Source: CAIQPS01 sp963783835
Lineage (GTDB): Bacteria > Actinomycetota > Thermoleophilia > RBG-16-64-13
Assembly (NCBI GenBank): GCA_963783835.1
Contig: CAWAOX010000018.1
Span: forward strand, 62,001-126,000
Reading direction: 5' to 3'
DNA length: 64,000 nucleotides
The position numbers and the translations under genes were made by a program. Below, one piece after another: positions 7,616-16,028 of this stretch; position 1 is the first letter of the stretch; every line of letters begins with the position of its first letter. The notes beneath the pieces are model-generated. The model searched no databases and had not been told where the DNA came from. It saw only the letters and a list, made by a program, of their open reading frames with translations.

Positions 7616-8647
7616 ATGAGCATAAAGGACTATTTCCAGAGCATGAGCACGAAGGGTATTGTCTCGACGATCGTGATTGGCGTCATCTTGGTGATCTTCG
7701 CCACCCTGCCCTTCTTCGTCGACGTAGACAACTCCTACGTCGGCTACTACATCTTCATCACCTGCGTGTACCTGACCGTGGCGCAGAGCTGGAACCTCGT
7801 GGCGGGCTATGCGGGCCAGATCAGCCTGGGCCAGAACGCCTTCTTTGGCTTGGGGGCCTTCACCATGGCCGGGCTGTGGCTGAATGGGATAGGAATCTGG
7901 TTCTTCTTCGACGTAACTCTGCTGATCGCGGCGGGTATCGTCCCGGCCATCCTTGCCATCCTCGTCGGCGTCCCCCTCCTCATACGGCTCAAAGGTGACT
8001 ACTTTGCCTTCGGCACACTGGGCATGAGCATGATCGTCAGCATACTTTTCTTCAAGGGAGGGGACCTGACCGGGGGCGCCAACGGTGTGTGGCTCGACGC
8101 CAGTTCGTTCTCGGGCATGCGGGTCTATTACTGGGTCGGCCTGCTGGTGGCCTTCCTGGCCACGCTTGCGGTCTTCCTGCTGACCAACTCCAAGATCGGC
8201 CGGGCCCTTAAGGCCATCAGGGAAGACGACATCTCCGCGGCTTCGCACGGAATCAACGTGCTTAAGTACAAGGTGATGGCCTTCGCTATAGGTGCCTTCA
8301 TGGCTGGGGTCGCGGGGGCCCTATACGGCTACTACATATTCCACCTGGAACCGGCCACAGCCTTCAGCCTGAACTGGCTCTTCTACCCCATCCTCATGGT
8401 GGTGCTCGGAGGGACAGGTACCATCATCGGTCCGGTGATTGGGTCGTTGATCGTGAGCGCCCTGTTCGCGTATGGTGACGTCTACTTCGGGGGCTTCCAA
8501 ACGATTGCTTCAGGTCTGCTCATCATCCTGGTCATGCGCTTCATGCCGACGGGCCTCATGGGCCTGTTCTCAAAGGCGCCACAGATCTGGCGCAAATCAT
8601 CGGACGACACGAACGCGGTTGATCGTCAGACCGAGGCGGCGGGTTAG
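7616..8647 (+). CDS. LivM-like ABC transporter permease
   Basis: Second permease, 343 residues. Seen: the LivM hallmark region AGQISLGQNAFFGLGAF, RLKGDYFAFGTLGMSMI, the EAA-like coupling stretch GRALKAIREDDISAASHGI and C-terminal RFMPTGLMGLFS. ATG 7616 lies 37 nt after livH-like; the frame is open further upstream to 7538 but that would overlap livH and place charged residues before the first helix. Last gene of the 5251-8647 operon. A small hairpin at 8693-8722 may end the transcript. Confidence 0.9.
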   Translation: MSIKDYFQSMSTKGIVSTIVIGVILVIFATLPFFVDVDNSYVGYYIFITCVYLTVAQSWNLVAGYAGQISLGQNAFFGLGAFTMAGLWLNGIGIWFFFDVTLLIAAGIVPAILAILVGVPLLIRLKGDYFAFGTLGMSMIVSILFFKGGDLTGGANGVWLDASSFSGMRVYYWVGLLVAFLATLAVFLLTNSKIGRALKAIREDDISAASHGINVLKYKVMAFAIGAFMAGVAGALYGYYIFHLEPATAFSLNWLFYPILMVVLGGTGTIIGPVIGSLIVSALFAYGDVYFGGFQTIASGLLIILVMRFMPTGLMGLFSKAPQIWRKSSDDTNAVDRQTEAAG

Positions 8648-8692
8648 CGCCGGCTTCCACAGGCGGGTTGGATAGGCGCGGCTTCATAGAGC

Positions 8693-8722
8693 ACGGATGC
8701 CATGGGGGGAGTACGCATCCGT
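8693..8722 (+). terminator. Weak hairpin after the LivGFHM-type operon
   Basis: ACGGATGC at 8693-8700 pairs with GCATCCGT at 8715-8722 (8-bp stem, 14-nt loop). There is no U-tract, so termination is only suggested by position between the operon and a convergent regulator gene. Confidence 0.3.
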
Positions 8723-8837
8723 CAAGGCCTGTCTACGATAGAAAGTCGCTGATTCTCGTCCCCAGGCTTGGCCGAGGCCTTCTCGGGATAGCGTTTGCAG
8801 ACCCAACAAGCGCCGGCCAGGGGGCTTGTCTAAGCTG

Positions 8838-9656
8838 CTAAAGCGGGCGCCCGGACCAGGTGGACGATCGCCTACCACCGTGGCGTCGTCCATAGCGCCG
8901 CCTCTTTGCCGCCGCCGACATTGACGGGCGAGTCTCGCCCTGGCCTGAGTTCTGAGGTGCGTCGGGCTTTGAGGTTCCCGACAGACTCTGTTGGGCTCTT
9001 CGGTCCGGCGCTACCAGCTGAGGAACACTCTTGTTCTCAATCGAACACAAGGGTTGTGCGGCGATGCTTCTGAGAAGGATCTCCACCAGCTCCTGTCCGA
9101 TCACACCCCGGCGCAAGGGCTCGATACCCATCACGTACCCGGCGTCTACGCCCCACGACAGGCTCTCAAACATCCATGCGACTTGCTCTGCGTCAACGTT
9201 CTCAGAGATGGTTCCCTCGCGCTTGCCATCCTCGAGAATACGGGCGATCTGCTGCGTCGACTCCAGCTGCTTTTCGACCAGGGCGTCACGCAATTGGCCC
9301 TCCGACGCGGCCGCGATGAACTCAAAGAGCGGCTGGGCGTAGGCGCTATCAGCTGAAGACGACATGGCCTCACGGTGTGCGACGCCGATCTCCCTAAGGT
9401 GCTCGATAGCATTCTCGCTCGACTGGCCGACCCGCATGGCAAAAAGCTTCTCAAAGATCGAATCCAAGGCGGCGAGCAACAGAGCCTCTCTGTTTTCGAA
9501 GTGGGCATAGAGCGCTGCCGTTGTCACACCGACACCATCTGCTATGCGAGTCATGCTGGCCCCTTGAACACCGTGCTTCCTAATCATGTCAAGGGTGACG
9601 TCAACGATCTGCGCTCTCCGCAAATCAGGGGGCAGACGGGGGGTGCTCTTACCCAA
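8838..9656 (-). CDS. TetR/AcrR family transcriptional regulator with Arg-rich tail
   Basis: One-component repressor, 272 residues, TTG start at 9656 (an in-frame stop lies four codons upstream). The N-terminal helix-turn-helix is clear (RRAQIVDVTLDMIRKHG, TTAALYAHFENREALLLAAL). The ligand-binding domain runs to about residue 205. The remaining 65 residues, ending in AAAKRRRYGRRHGGRR, are basic, have no TetR counterpart and may come from loss of the original stop. It is convergent with the importer operon and divergent from the URO-D-like gene at 9884, so it may control the 9779-9805 promoter and its duplicate at 5012-5038. The inducer is unknown. Confidence 0.87.
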   Translation of the reverse strand: MGKSTPRLPPDLRRAQIVDVTLDMIRKHGVQGASMTRIADGVGVTTAALYAHFENREALLLAALDSIFEKLFAMRVGQSSENAIEHLREIGVAHREAMSSSADSAYAQPLFEFIAAASEGQLRDALVEKQLESTQQIARILEDGKREGTISENVDAEQVAWMFESLSWGVDAGYVMGIEPLRRGVIGQELVEILLRSIAAQPLCSIENKSVPQLVAPDRRAQQSLSGTSKPDAPQNSGQGETRPSMSAAAKRRRYGRRHGGRRSSTWSGRPL

Positions 9657-9756
9657 TTCGCCTTCCTACTCATCGGCTGGGGACTATTCCGCAGCGGTTG
9701 GGCTACTTCTCATATCTTACCGTCCGTTAATTCGCCCTGCAAGATACCCCGCTAAC

Positions 9757-9973
9757 TTAATTGCCGCTTAGTAACATCTTGCCAGCTAAATAAACCTGTG
9801 ATAATTTATGGTTGTGCGGAGAAAGGCAACGACGCTATAGGTGCCGTTGCTCCCGCGAAACAGAACGTTGGGGGTAGCCTGGGATGGCAGACAAGGCCTG
9901 GGTAGATATGACGCCGGAAGAGCGGCGCGCCTGGCGGATCGACAAATGGCGCAACCCCGATGTCGCGTGGGCT
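9757..9973 (+). repeat. Duplicated leader segment, copy 2
   Basis: Counterpart of 4990-5202. It contains the promoter block, a hairpin (GCAACG at 9826-9831 with CGTTGC at 9845-9850) and the start of the intact URO-D-like gene. Because the coding part is complete here, this is probably the source copy. Confidence 0.75.
9779..9805 (+). promoter_or_regulatory. Candidate promoter for URO-D-like gene 1
   Basis: TTGCCA at 9779 and GATAAT at 9800 (spacer 15 nt), preceded and followed by AT-rich DNA in a GC-rich genome. It is conserved at 5012-5038. It lies about 80 nt before the ATG at 9884, leaving a leader that can form the hairpin at 9826-9850. Confidence 0.5.
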
Positions 9974-11218
9974 AGTCCTGAGGCTGAAGCCGAATACAAG
10001 GCTCGCGTTGACCGCATCGTGGCCGCGATCAACCTGGAGAAGCCCGACAGGGTGCCGGTGAATGTGCAGGCAGGGTTCTGGCCGGCGAGAAGGGCTGGCT
10101 TGACTCCCTTCGAGGCCATGAGGGAGCCGGCGCGAGCCGCGGATGCTTGGAAACGCTTCAACGTCGATTTTGGCCCGGATGGACTTGTCAGTCCCGGGTC
10201 CTACGCATTGCCGGCATCGATGCTGGAGGTCCTCGAATACAAACCATATGCCTGGCCCGGGCACGGAACCTCGCGGGACGCCGGCTTCCAGTACAACGAA
10301 CAGGAGTGGATGCTACCCGAGGAGTACGATCACCTCATATCCGACCCCACGGACTATATGCTCCGGGTCTATCTTCCCCGGACGGTGGGGGCTTTGGCCG
10401 GTTTCGCCAGTCTCTCCCCGCTCTTCGACTTCATCGAACTCCCCTTCGTCTCCGGCAATATCGGGGCTTGGGGAACGGATGAGATTGCTTCAGGGTTGGA
10501 GAAGATCGCTGAGGCCTCGAGGATCGTCCGGGAGTGGAACTCGGTAATGAGGCCAGCCATGGGCGAGGTCATGGCGCTTGGTTTTCCCCCTTACTGGGGC
10601 GGCTCGACCAAGGCTCCCTTTGACATCCTGGGCGACACCCTGCGAGGCACCAGAGGCATCGTCCTCGATCTCTTCCGTCGTCCGGACAAGGTCCTCGCCG
10701 CGTGCGAACGTCTCGTGCAAGTGGCGATCGACTGGCGGGTGAGGCGTCCTGGGTTGCCGCCTACCCCCGTTGTCTTCATTCCCCTCCACAAGGGCGCCGA
10801 CGGCTTCATGAGCGACGAGCAGTTTCACATCTTCTACTGGCCGACTCTCCACAAGGTGTTGCTCGGCCTCATCGACGAGGGATTCATCCCGTGTCTGTTC
10901 GCTGAAGGTCGATATGGTTCGCGGCTCGAGGCGATCACGGATCTGCCCAAGGGCAAGACCGCCTGGCTATTTGATCAGACGGACATGGCTTCCGCCAAGG
11001 AGACCATCGGGAAGATCGCGTGCATTCAAGGAAATGTCCCATTGTCCCTCATACATGCCGGAACCCCGTCCGAGGTGGCCACGTACTGCAGGGAACTCAT
11101 CGATGTGGCCGGTGAAGGCGGGGGGTTCATCCTGGACATGGGTGCGGTGGCCGATGCGGGAAGGGAGGAGAACCTGCACGCGATGATTCAGAGCGCCAAA
11201 GAGTACGGGGTCTATTGA
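9884..11218 (+). CDS. Uroporphyrinogen decarboxylase (URO-D) superfamily protein 1
   Basis: 444-residue TIM-barrel protein. The family includes HemE and corrinoid-related methyltransferases such as MtaA and MtbA. Seen: a family-type start INLEKPDRVPVN, LHKGADGFMSD, FAEGRYGSRLEAI, CIQGNVPLSLIHAGT and a C-terminal ILDMGA region followed by AREENLHAMI. The His-x-Cys zinc motif of MtaA/MtbA is not present at the expected place (IPCLFAEG instead), so ordinary cobalamin:CoM transfer is unlikely. With Liv-type importers beside it and a corrinoid protein at 27446, a role in methyl transfer or demethylation is plausible but inferred. A related gene is at 33225. Confidence 0.8.
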   Translation: MADKAWVDMTPEERRAWRIDKWRNPDVAWASPEAEAEYKARVDRIVAAINLEKPDRVPVNVQAGFWPARRAGLTPFEAMREPARAADAWKRFNVDFGPDGLVSPGSYALPASMLEVLEYKPYAWPGHGTSRDAGFQYNEQEWMLPEEYDHLISDPTDYMLRVYLPRTVGALAGFASLSPLFDFIELPFVSGNIGAWGTDEIASGLEKIAEASRIVREWNSVMRPAMGEVMALGFPPYWGGSTKAPFDILGDTLRGTRGIVLDLFRRPDKVLAACERLVQVAIDWRVRRPGLPPTPVVFIPLHKGADGFMSDEQFHIFYWPTLHKVLLGLIDEGFIPCLFAEGRYGSRLEAITDLPKGKTAWLFDQTDMASAKETIGKIACIQGNVPLSLIHAGTPSEVATYCRELIDVAGEGGGFILDMGAVADAGREENLHAMIQSAKEYGVY

Positions 11219-11406
11219 TCGTGGCTCGCTTTGGCGCCGATGCGAAGGTTTGGGATGCAAAGCTTGGAGAGGAGGCCACCAAACGGGGGGACTAAGAGCG
11301 CAGGGTCTGGCGCCCGAGCGGCCGGCGAACGGAAACCGGCTAAGGGGCCCTGGGAATCGAAGGTCATCGCTGCATCAGTGTCACAAATAGGCAAGGAGGG
11401 GTCATT

Positions 11407-12735
11407 GTGAGAGGCAAGAAGCCGTTCGTGCTAAGCCTTCTGATCGTCGTTCTGGCTATTCTGTCGGTTGCGGTGCTGTCAGGCTGCGGGTCCACCGCCA
11501 CCACGACCACGACCGCAGCCGGTACGGAAACAACCGCCGCCACTACCGCAACAACCGCTGCCGGTACGGAAACAACGGCAGCCACTACCGCGACAACGGC
11601 TGCTCCAGCCGCCTTCGACGGCGAGATCGTCATCGGTGCGATCTGCAGCATCACTGGTCCGGGCGCCATGGGAGGCGCCGAGCAGCAGTGGGCCTATGAG
11701 AAGGCCTTCGCCGACATCAACGCCGCGGGTGGCGTGACCATCGACGGCAAGAAGATGGAACTCAAACTCAAGTTCTACGATGACAAGAGCGACAACCAGG
11801 AGGCCGCTGCTGCCGCCGAGAAGATCATCAAGGTCGACGGCATCAAGCTCATCTTGAGCACGCAGTCCAGTCTCCTCAACATGTCGGCCGCCACCGTGGC
11901 CGAGAAGTACGGCGCGTTCTACCAGATGTGGGCGACGTATTTGAGCATGTTCAAGGCGCAGAACCTCAAGTGGTCGGCCGACATGTTCTTTGCGCCCGGG
12001 CAAGCTACCATAGGGCCATTTGCCGTGGCCGCCGCGCAGCCCGAAGCCGAACGGCCGACGAGATGGGGTCTCCTTCTCACGGACGACGTGGACGGTCAGG
12101 CACTCGGAAAGGGCGCGGCAGCGTCAGCCGAGGCGACTGGAGCAACGATCGTCTTGACCGAGAGCTACACGGCGGGTTCCAAGGATTTCTCGGCGAGCAT
12201 CCTCAAGATGAAGCAGGCGAACGTTGACGCGGTCTGTGTCTTCGCCAGTCCGGCCGACGGCATCACCTTCGTCAAACAGATGAAGGAGGCAAACTACTCT
12301 CCCAAGCTCCTCTTCGGGTGGAAGGGCTTCTGGCCCACCCAGTTCGCGGAGGGCCTCGGGGCTGATGCGGACTACGTCTTGTCTGACGGCCTCTGGTCCG
12401 AGCAGTACCCGTATCCTGGGGCCAAAGAGCTCGGTCAGGCTTATAAGGACTCGCATGACGGCGTTGACTCCGTGAGTGTCGGTGTGCCGTATACCGTCGC
12501 GCGGATTCTGGCACAGGCGATACAGAATGCTGGATCGATTGACCCAGGCGCGGTAAGGGACGCGGTCTGGAACCACACGTTCCCAGGCACCGTAATGGGT
12601 GACGTCACGTATGACGAAACCGGAGCCACCGGGATCTCATCCGTGGTCAACCAGTGGATGGGCCAAGACCGGATCCTACTCTACCCGGGCAATGAGGGAC
12701 AACTGAAGTGGTTTGTCCCCTGGGATCAGAGGTAG
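11407..12735 (+). CDS. LivK-like substrate-binding lipoprotein 1
   Basis: Solute receptor of a Liv-type importer, 442 residues. GTG 11407 has a strong ribosome-binding site (AAGGAGG about 11395). Seen: lipoprotein signal peptide with lipobox LSGC near residue 27, then a threonine/alanine-rich tether (about residues 28-65) built from two copies of a 14-residue unit encoded by a 42-bp tandem repeat (near 11520-11605), then the periplasmic-binding domain (IVIGAICSITGPGA). The tether probably holds the receptor away from the membrane. It likely serves the permease/ATPase set at 5251-8647, the only set in element 1. Ligand unknown. Confidence 0.9.
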   Translation: MRGKKPFVLSLLIVVLAILSVAVLSGCGSTATTTTTAAGTETTAATTATTAAGTETTAATTATTAAPAAFDGEIVIGAICSITGPGAMGGAEQQWAYEKAFADINAAGGVTIDGKKMELKLKFYDDKSDNQEAAAAAEKIIKVDGIKLILSTQSSLLNMSAATVAEKYGAFYQMWATYLSMFKAQNLKWSADMFFAPGQATIGPFAVAAAQPEAERPTRWGLLLTDDVDGQALGKGAAASAEATGATIVLTESYTAGSKDFSASILKMKQANVDAVCVFASPADGITFVKQMKEANYSPKLLFGWKGFWPTQFAEGLGADADYVLSDGLWSEQYPYPGAKELGQAYKDSHDGVDSVSVGVPYTVARILAQAIQNAGSIDPGAVRDAVWNHTFPGTVMGDVTYDETGATGISSVVNQWMGQDRILLYPGNEGQLKWFVPWDQR

Positions 12736-12804
12736 CGACCGATCGGCCGTTGACCTCCACGCCCGCGACCTAGCTGCGCGGGCTTGACTCAACGACTCAC
12801 TCAC

Positions 12805-12844
12805 GGGTCTCCCCTCCTGTTCCCCCCCTCAGGAGGGGAGACCC
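12805..12844 (+). terminator. Strong hairpin after LivK-like gene 1
   Basis: A perfect 15-bp stem (GGGTCTCCCCTCCTG at 12805-12819 with its complement at 12830-12844) closes a 10-nt pyrimidine loop. No U-tract follows, as is common for hairpin terminators in GC-rich bacteria. It separates the importer receptor gene from the oxidoreductase cluster. Confidence 0.6.
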
Positions 12845-12894
12845 ACCTCGAATCTAGAAGGTGGGGCACGTACGCCACTATGAGGAGGTCCGCT

Positions 12895-13233
12895 GTGCCG
12901 CTGGATAAGGCCGATGCCTTTGCCTTCGTGAAGGTCTTGTATGAAGCGGGGGTCCTCGAGATCCTTCTGGCTTCTACTCCATCCACGGCTGGCGGCGAGA
13001 GAATGGCCGACAAATCCCGATCTGCGCAGAAGCCCGGGACCCGGTTTCTGGACTCGACGATCACCGCCATGAGCAGGATTGACCTTGACGAGATCGCCGA
13101 GTTCGTCGAGGCTGCCGGTCCCTTGATCAAGTTCCTCGCGGACGAGCCGGAGATGTTCCGTCGATTGCTGAATACGGCCATAGTGCAGCGAAAGCTAGGC
13201 CGGCAGCCAGACGCCGTCGCAGTCGCATCCTAG
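12895..13233 (+). CDS. Hypothetical protein, 112 aa
   Basis: GTG at 12895 is preceded by GAGGAGG six bases upstream (12882-12888), which decides this start over the ATG at 12880 and the longer frame that would run through the terminator hairpin. The product has an N-terminal helical part (MPLDKADAFAFVKVLYEAGVL by composition), a basic middle and an acidic C-terminal half (DLDEIAEFVEAAGPLIKFLA) that looks all-helical. No membrane segment or cofactor motif is visible and I do not recognise the family. It stands first in a same-strand run of oxidoreductase genes. Confidence 0.5.
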   Translation: MPLDKADAFAFVKVLYEAGVLEILLASTPSTAGGERMADKSRSAQKPGTRFLDSTITAMSRIDLDEIAEFVEAAGPLIKFLADEPEMFRRLLNTAIVQRKLGRQPDAVAVAS

Positions 13234-13264
13234 GACCACACACATGAAGCAGAGGTTACGGACT

Positions 13265-13380
13265 ATGCCGCTAGAACAGGAAAACAGCGTGGCAGAAGGT
13301 TTGCGGCGGCTATTGAGCGAGGAAAGGGTCGTGAGTGACAGGCCTTCCCTCCAGCGGTTTGCTGACTCAGCACCAGGGAT
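13265..13380 (+). pseudogene. Out-of-frame N-terminus of the FAD-linked oxidase at 13335
   Basis: From ATG 13265 the frame encodes a typical start of GlcD-type oxidases (EGLRRLLSEERVVSDRP, QRFADSAPG). The family's next conserved segment (CPTCMVYPEDADQVQAIV) is found immediately downstream but in another frame, which it enters around 13365-13385. This indicates a one- or two-base indel, either a real mutation or a sequence error. Confidence 0.6.
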
Positions 13381-14747
13381 TGGGCAGAGTCTTCTGTCCC
13401 ACTTGCATGGTCTACCCCGAAGATGCGGACCAGGTGCAGGCGATCGTTAAGTATGCCCGATCCTCGGGTGTCAACCTCGTTCCCTGCTCTTCGCCCGATG
13501 GTCCTCGGACCACCGGCAGCTCGCTGCCTTCCGAAGCGGACGGGTCGGTGGCGGTCAACCTGAGCAAGATGAACAGGATCGTCCGCGTAGACGCCCGCAA
13601 CCGGGTGGCCATCGTCGAACCGGGCGTGACCTTCCCTGAACTGTCCGCGGCGGTGGCCGATCAGGGACTGAGAGTGTCTTACCCGCTCCTTCCTCGTCCG
13701 ACCAAATCTGTTCTCGGTAGCTATCTGGACCGGGAGCCGACCTTGATCCCGAGGAATCATTGGGATGCCTCCGACCCGCTTCTCTGCGTCGAGATGGTCT
13801 TCGGTAGCGGCGAGCTCTTCAGGACGGGCAGCGCAGCCGGCCCGGGGACACTGGAGGAACAGTGGGCCTCAGGGGTCGCTCAGAACGCGCCTCTCGGTCC
13901 AGCCCACACCGATCTGGGCCGGGCGACGCTGGGGGCGCAAGGGACTATGGGCATCGTGACCTGGGGTTCGGTGAGGCTGGATCTGAAGCCGAGCATACGG
14001 AAGCTTCTGTATGTCCAGGCCGACGACGTCGGCAGACTCGAGCCCTTCGTCTACCAGGGTATCCGCCGGCGCCTGGGCGACGAGTATCTGGTTCTGAACA
14101 GCACAGCCCTCGCCTCGACGCTCCAGACATCGGCTGAGGATATCGTCCGAGCACGTGCGGGCCTCCCTGAGTGGACCCTCATCCTCGTGATCGCCGGCTA
14201 TCGGTATCTTCCTGAAGAAAAGCTGATCTACCAAGAGAAGGACCTTGCGCAGATAGCTTCGCAGTCCGGATTGGCGTTGAAGGAATCTCTTCCCGGGATC
14301 GACAACGCAAGGGTCTTCTCCTTGCTCGATTCTGCCTCGGACGGCGCCTCCTGGAAGCATCGCCTTGAGGACAGGAGTGTCGACATATTCTTCCTTTCTA
14401 CTCTCGACCAGGCCGGAATGTTCCACAACAAGGTGATGGAACTTGCGCAGGGCGCCGGCTTCAGCTCTGAGCAGGTGGGCGTGTATCTACAGCCCACCAT
14501 GCAGGGACGTAACTGTCATCTAGAGTTCAGCATCCCTTACGGAGCGGCGGAGGCTGAGAAGGCCCTGGAGTTCTATCAGCAGACCGTTGACGCACTGTTG
14601 GCGAGGGGGGCGTTCTTCTCCAGGCCGCACGGTCCCGCAGCGGAGCGGGTCTTCGCCCAGGTCCCCGGACATGTGGCCATGCTTGAAAAGATGCGGTCGC
14701 TTCTCGATCCCCAGCGGATCATGAACCGCGGCAAGCTCTGCTTTTAG
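13335..14747 (+). CDS. FAD-binding oxidase, GlcD/LldD-like (vanillyl-alcohol oxidase fold), probably 5'-frameshifted
   Basis: Flavoprotein of the FAD-linked oxidase (FAD_binding_4) family that oxidises hydroxy acids or related alcohols and passes electrons to an Fe-S partner. In this frame (470 residues, GTG 13335) are the FAD-binding half (YPEDADQVQAIVKYARSSGV, VDARNRVAIVEPGVTF, LGAQGTMGIVTWGSV) and a C-terminal cap ending in DPQRIMNRGKLCF, as in glycolate oxidase subunit GlcD. The first 30 residues in this frame do not fit the family, whereas the overlapping frame from 13265 does. The CCG-type Fe-S protein at 14754 starts 6 nt downstream and is the likely electron acceptor. Confidence 0.8.
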   Translation: MTGLPSSGLLTQHQGLGRVFCPTCMVYPEDADQVQAIVKYARSSGVNLVPCSSPDGPRTTGSSLPSEADGSVAVNLSKMNRIVRVDARNRVAIVEPGVTFPELSAAVADQGLRVSYPLLPRPTKSVLGSYLDREPTLIPRNHWDASDPLLCVEMVFGSGELFRTGSAAGPGTLEEQWASGVAQNAPLGPAHTDLGRATLGAQGTMGIVTWGSVRLDLKPSIRKLLYVQADDVGRLEPFVYQGIRRRLGDEYLVLNSTALASTLQTSAEDIVRARAGLPEWTLILVIAGYRYLPEEKLIYQEKDLAQIASQSGLALKESLPGIDNARVFSLLDSASDGASWKHRLEDRSVDIFFLSTLDQAGMFHNKVMELAQGAGFSSEQVGVYLQPTMQGRNCHLEFSIPYGAAEAEKALEFYQQTVDALLARGAFFSRPHGPAAERVFAQVPGHVAMLEKMRSLLDPQRIMNRGKLCF

Positions 14748-14753
14748 GAGAAG

Positions 14754-16028
14754 ATGATGACCTTAGAAGACTGCCGGGCCACGTGCCAAAGTTGTACGCG
14801 TTGTTCCATCTGCAAGTGGGTGCCCTTCAATCACGTGAAGAGGGGAGATGTTTCATACATCTGTCCCTCGATCACTCAGTACGGTTTCCACGCCTATAGC
14901 GGCGGCGGCAAACTGAATGTCGCTCTTTCGCTGATGGATAAGAGAAGCGAGATGAGCCGCACAGTTGCCGAGGTGGCGTACAAATGCAATCTCTGCGGAG
15001 CCTGCGACTACACCTGCAAGATATTTCGTCCGGATCTTGACGTCGCCGAGGTGATCGAGGAGCTTCGCGCCGCTTGTGTGGCGGCGGGGCAGACTATCCC
15101 CGCGCACGTGTCCCTGGTGGAATCGATGAACAAGGAGGGTAACTCTCTCGGGCGCGCACGTTCAGAGCGCATAGACTGGACAGAAGGCATCGACGTCAAG
15201 ACCGTCAACAACGAAGGTCGGGGAGACGTCTTCTTCCACGTAGGATGCAAGGCCGGGTTTGACGTTGTATTGGCGAAGAGGACCCAGGCGATCGCTCAGG
15301 CTCTTATGGCCTCCGGGGTCGATCTTGTCACCAGCGGCGTTGACGAGCGATGCTGCGGTGGCAGAGCCCTGGAGCTTGGCTATCTGGATGAAGGCAAACA
15401 GATGGCCCAAGCCCTTGCCGCAACGGTGAAGAAGACAGGGGCGAAAACGCTGGTCACCTCCTGCGCCCATTGCTACTCCGGCTTCAAGTACTACTACCCG
15501 CGCGAGGGCATCGGTCTGGACTTTGAGGTGTGCCACCTGACTGAGTTCTTGTGGCGTCTCGTTGAGGACGGCAGGCTCAGCCTCGGCAACGAAATACCTC
15601 TGAACGTGACCTACCATGATCCCTGCAATCTGGGACGCCGTTCGGAGCCCTTCATCGAACTCTGGAAGGGTGACAAGAAGGATCGTCCCATAAGTCGGCT
15701 CCGAACCGGCGAAAAGGGCGCCTACGAGCCTCCAAGAGGTCTGCTCGAATCGATACCCGGCCTTAAGCTGACCGAGATGGACCGGATCAAGGGCTACTCG
15801 TGGTGCTGTGGATCGGGCGCCGGCGTCTCAGAGGCCTTCCCCGATATGACTGCATTCGCGGGAGCGGAAAGGATAAAGGAGGCCGGCTGCACGGGCGCGG
15901 AAGCGATCGTTACCGCCTGTCCTTGGTGTGAAACGAGCTTGCGAAAGGCGGCCGGTGCAGCGGGGAACTCACTCGCGGTTCTTGATCTGGTGGAGCTGGT
16001 GATTAGGAGTGCGGGAGGGGCCGTCTGA
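14754..16028 (+). CDS. Fe-S protein with two CCG domains (GlcF/HdrD-like)
   Basis: 424-residue iron-sulfur electron carrier. Seen: two N-terminal cysteine clusters for [4Fe-4S] centres (CQSCTRCSICKW and CNLCGACDYTC), then two cysteine-rich CCG domains (HVGCKAGF, RCCGG, SCAHCYSG; then HDPCNLGRR, WCCGSGAG, ACPWCETS), the pattern of GlcF, LldE and heterodisulfide-reductase HdrB/HdrD. The first cluster has a changed spacing (ICKWVP rather than C-x3-CP). It sits between two FAD oxidases, overlapping the second by one base, so it probably serves both as electron acceptor and passes electrons to quinone, thiols or another Fe-S protein. Confidence 0.87.
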   Translation: MMTLEDCRATCQSCTRCSICKWVPFNHVKRGDVSYICPSITQYGFHAYSGGGKLNVALSLMDKRSEMSRTVAEVAYKCNLCGACDYTCKIFRPDLDVAEVIEELRAACVAAGQTIPAHVSLVESMNKEGNSLGRARSERIDWTEGIDVKTVNNEGRGDVFFHVGCKAGFDVVLAKRTQAIAQALMASGVDLVTSGVDERCCGGRALELGYLDEGKQMAQALAATVKKTGAKTLVTSCAHCYSGFKYYYPREGIGLDFEVCHLTEFLWRLVEDGRLSLGNEIPLNVTYHDPCNLGRRSEPFIELWKGDKKDRPISRLRTGEKGAYEPPRGLLESIPGLKLTEMDRIKGYSWCCGSGAGVSEAFPDMTAFAGAERIKEAGCTGAEAIVTACPWCETSLRKAAGAAGNSLAVLDLVELVIRSAGGAV

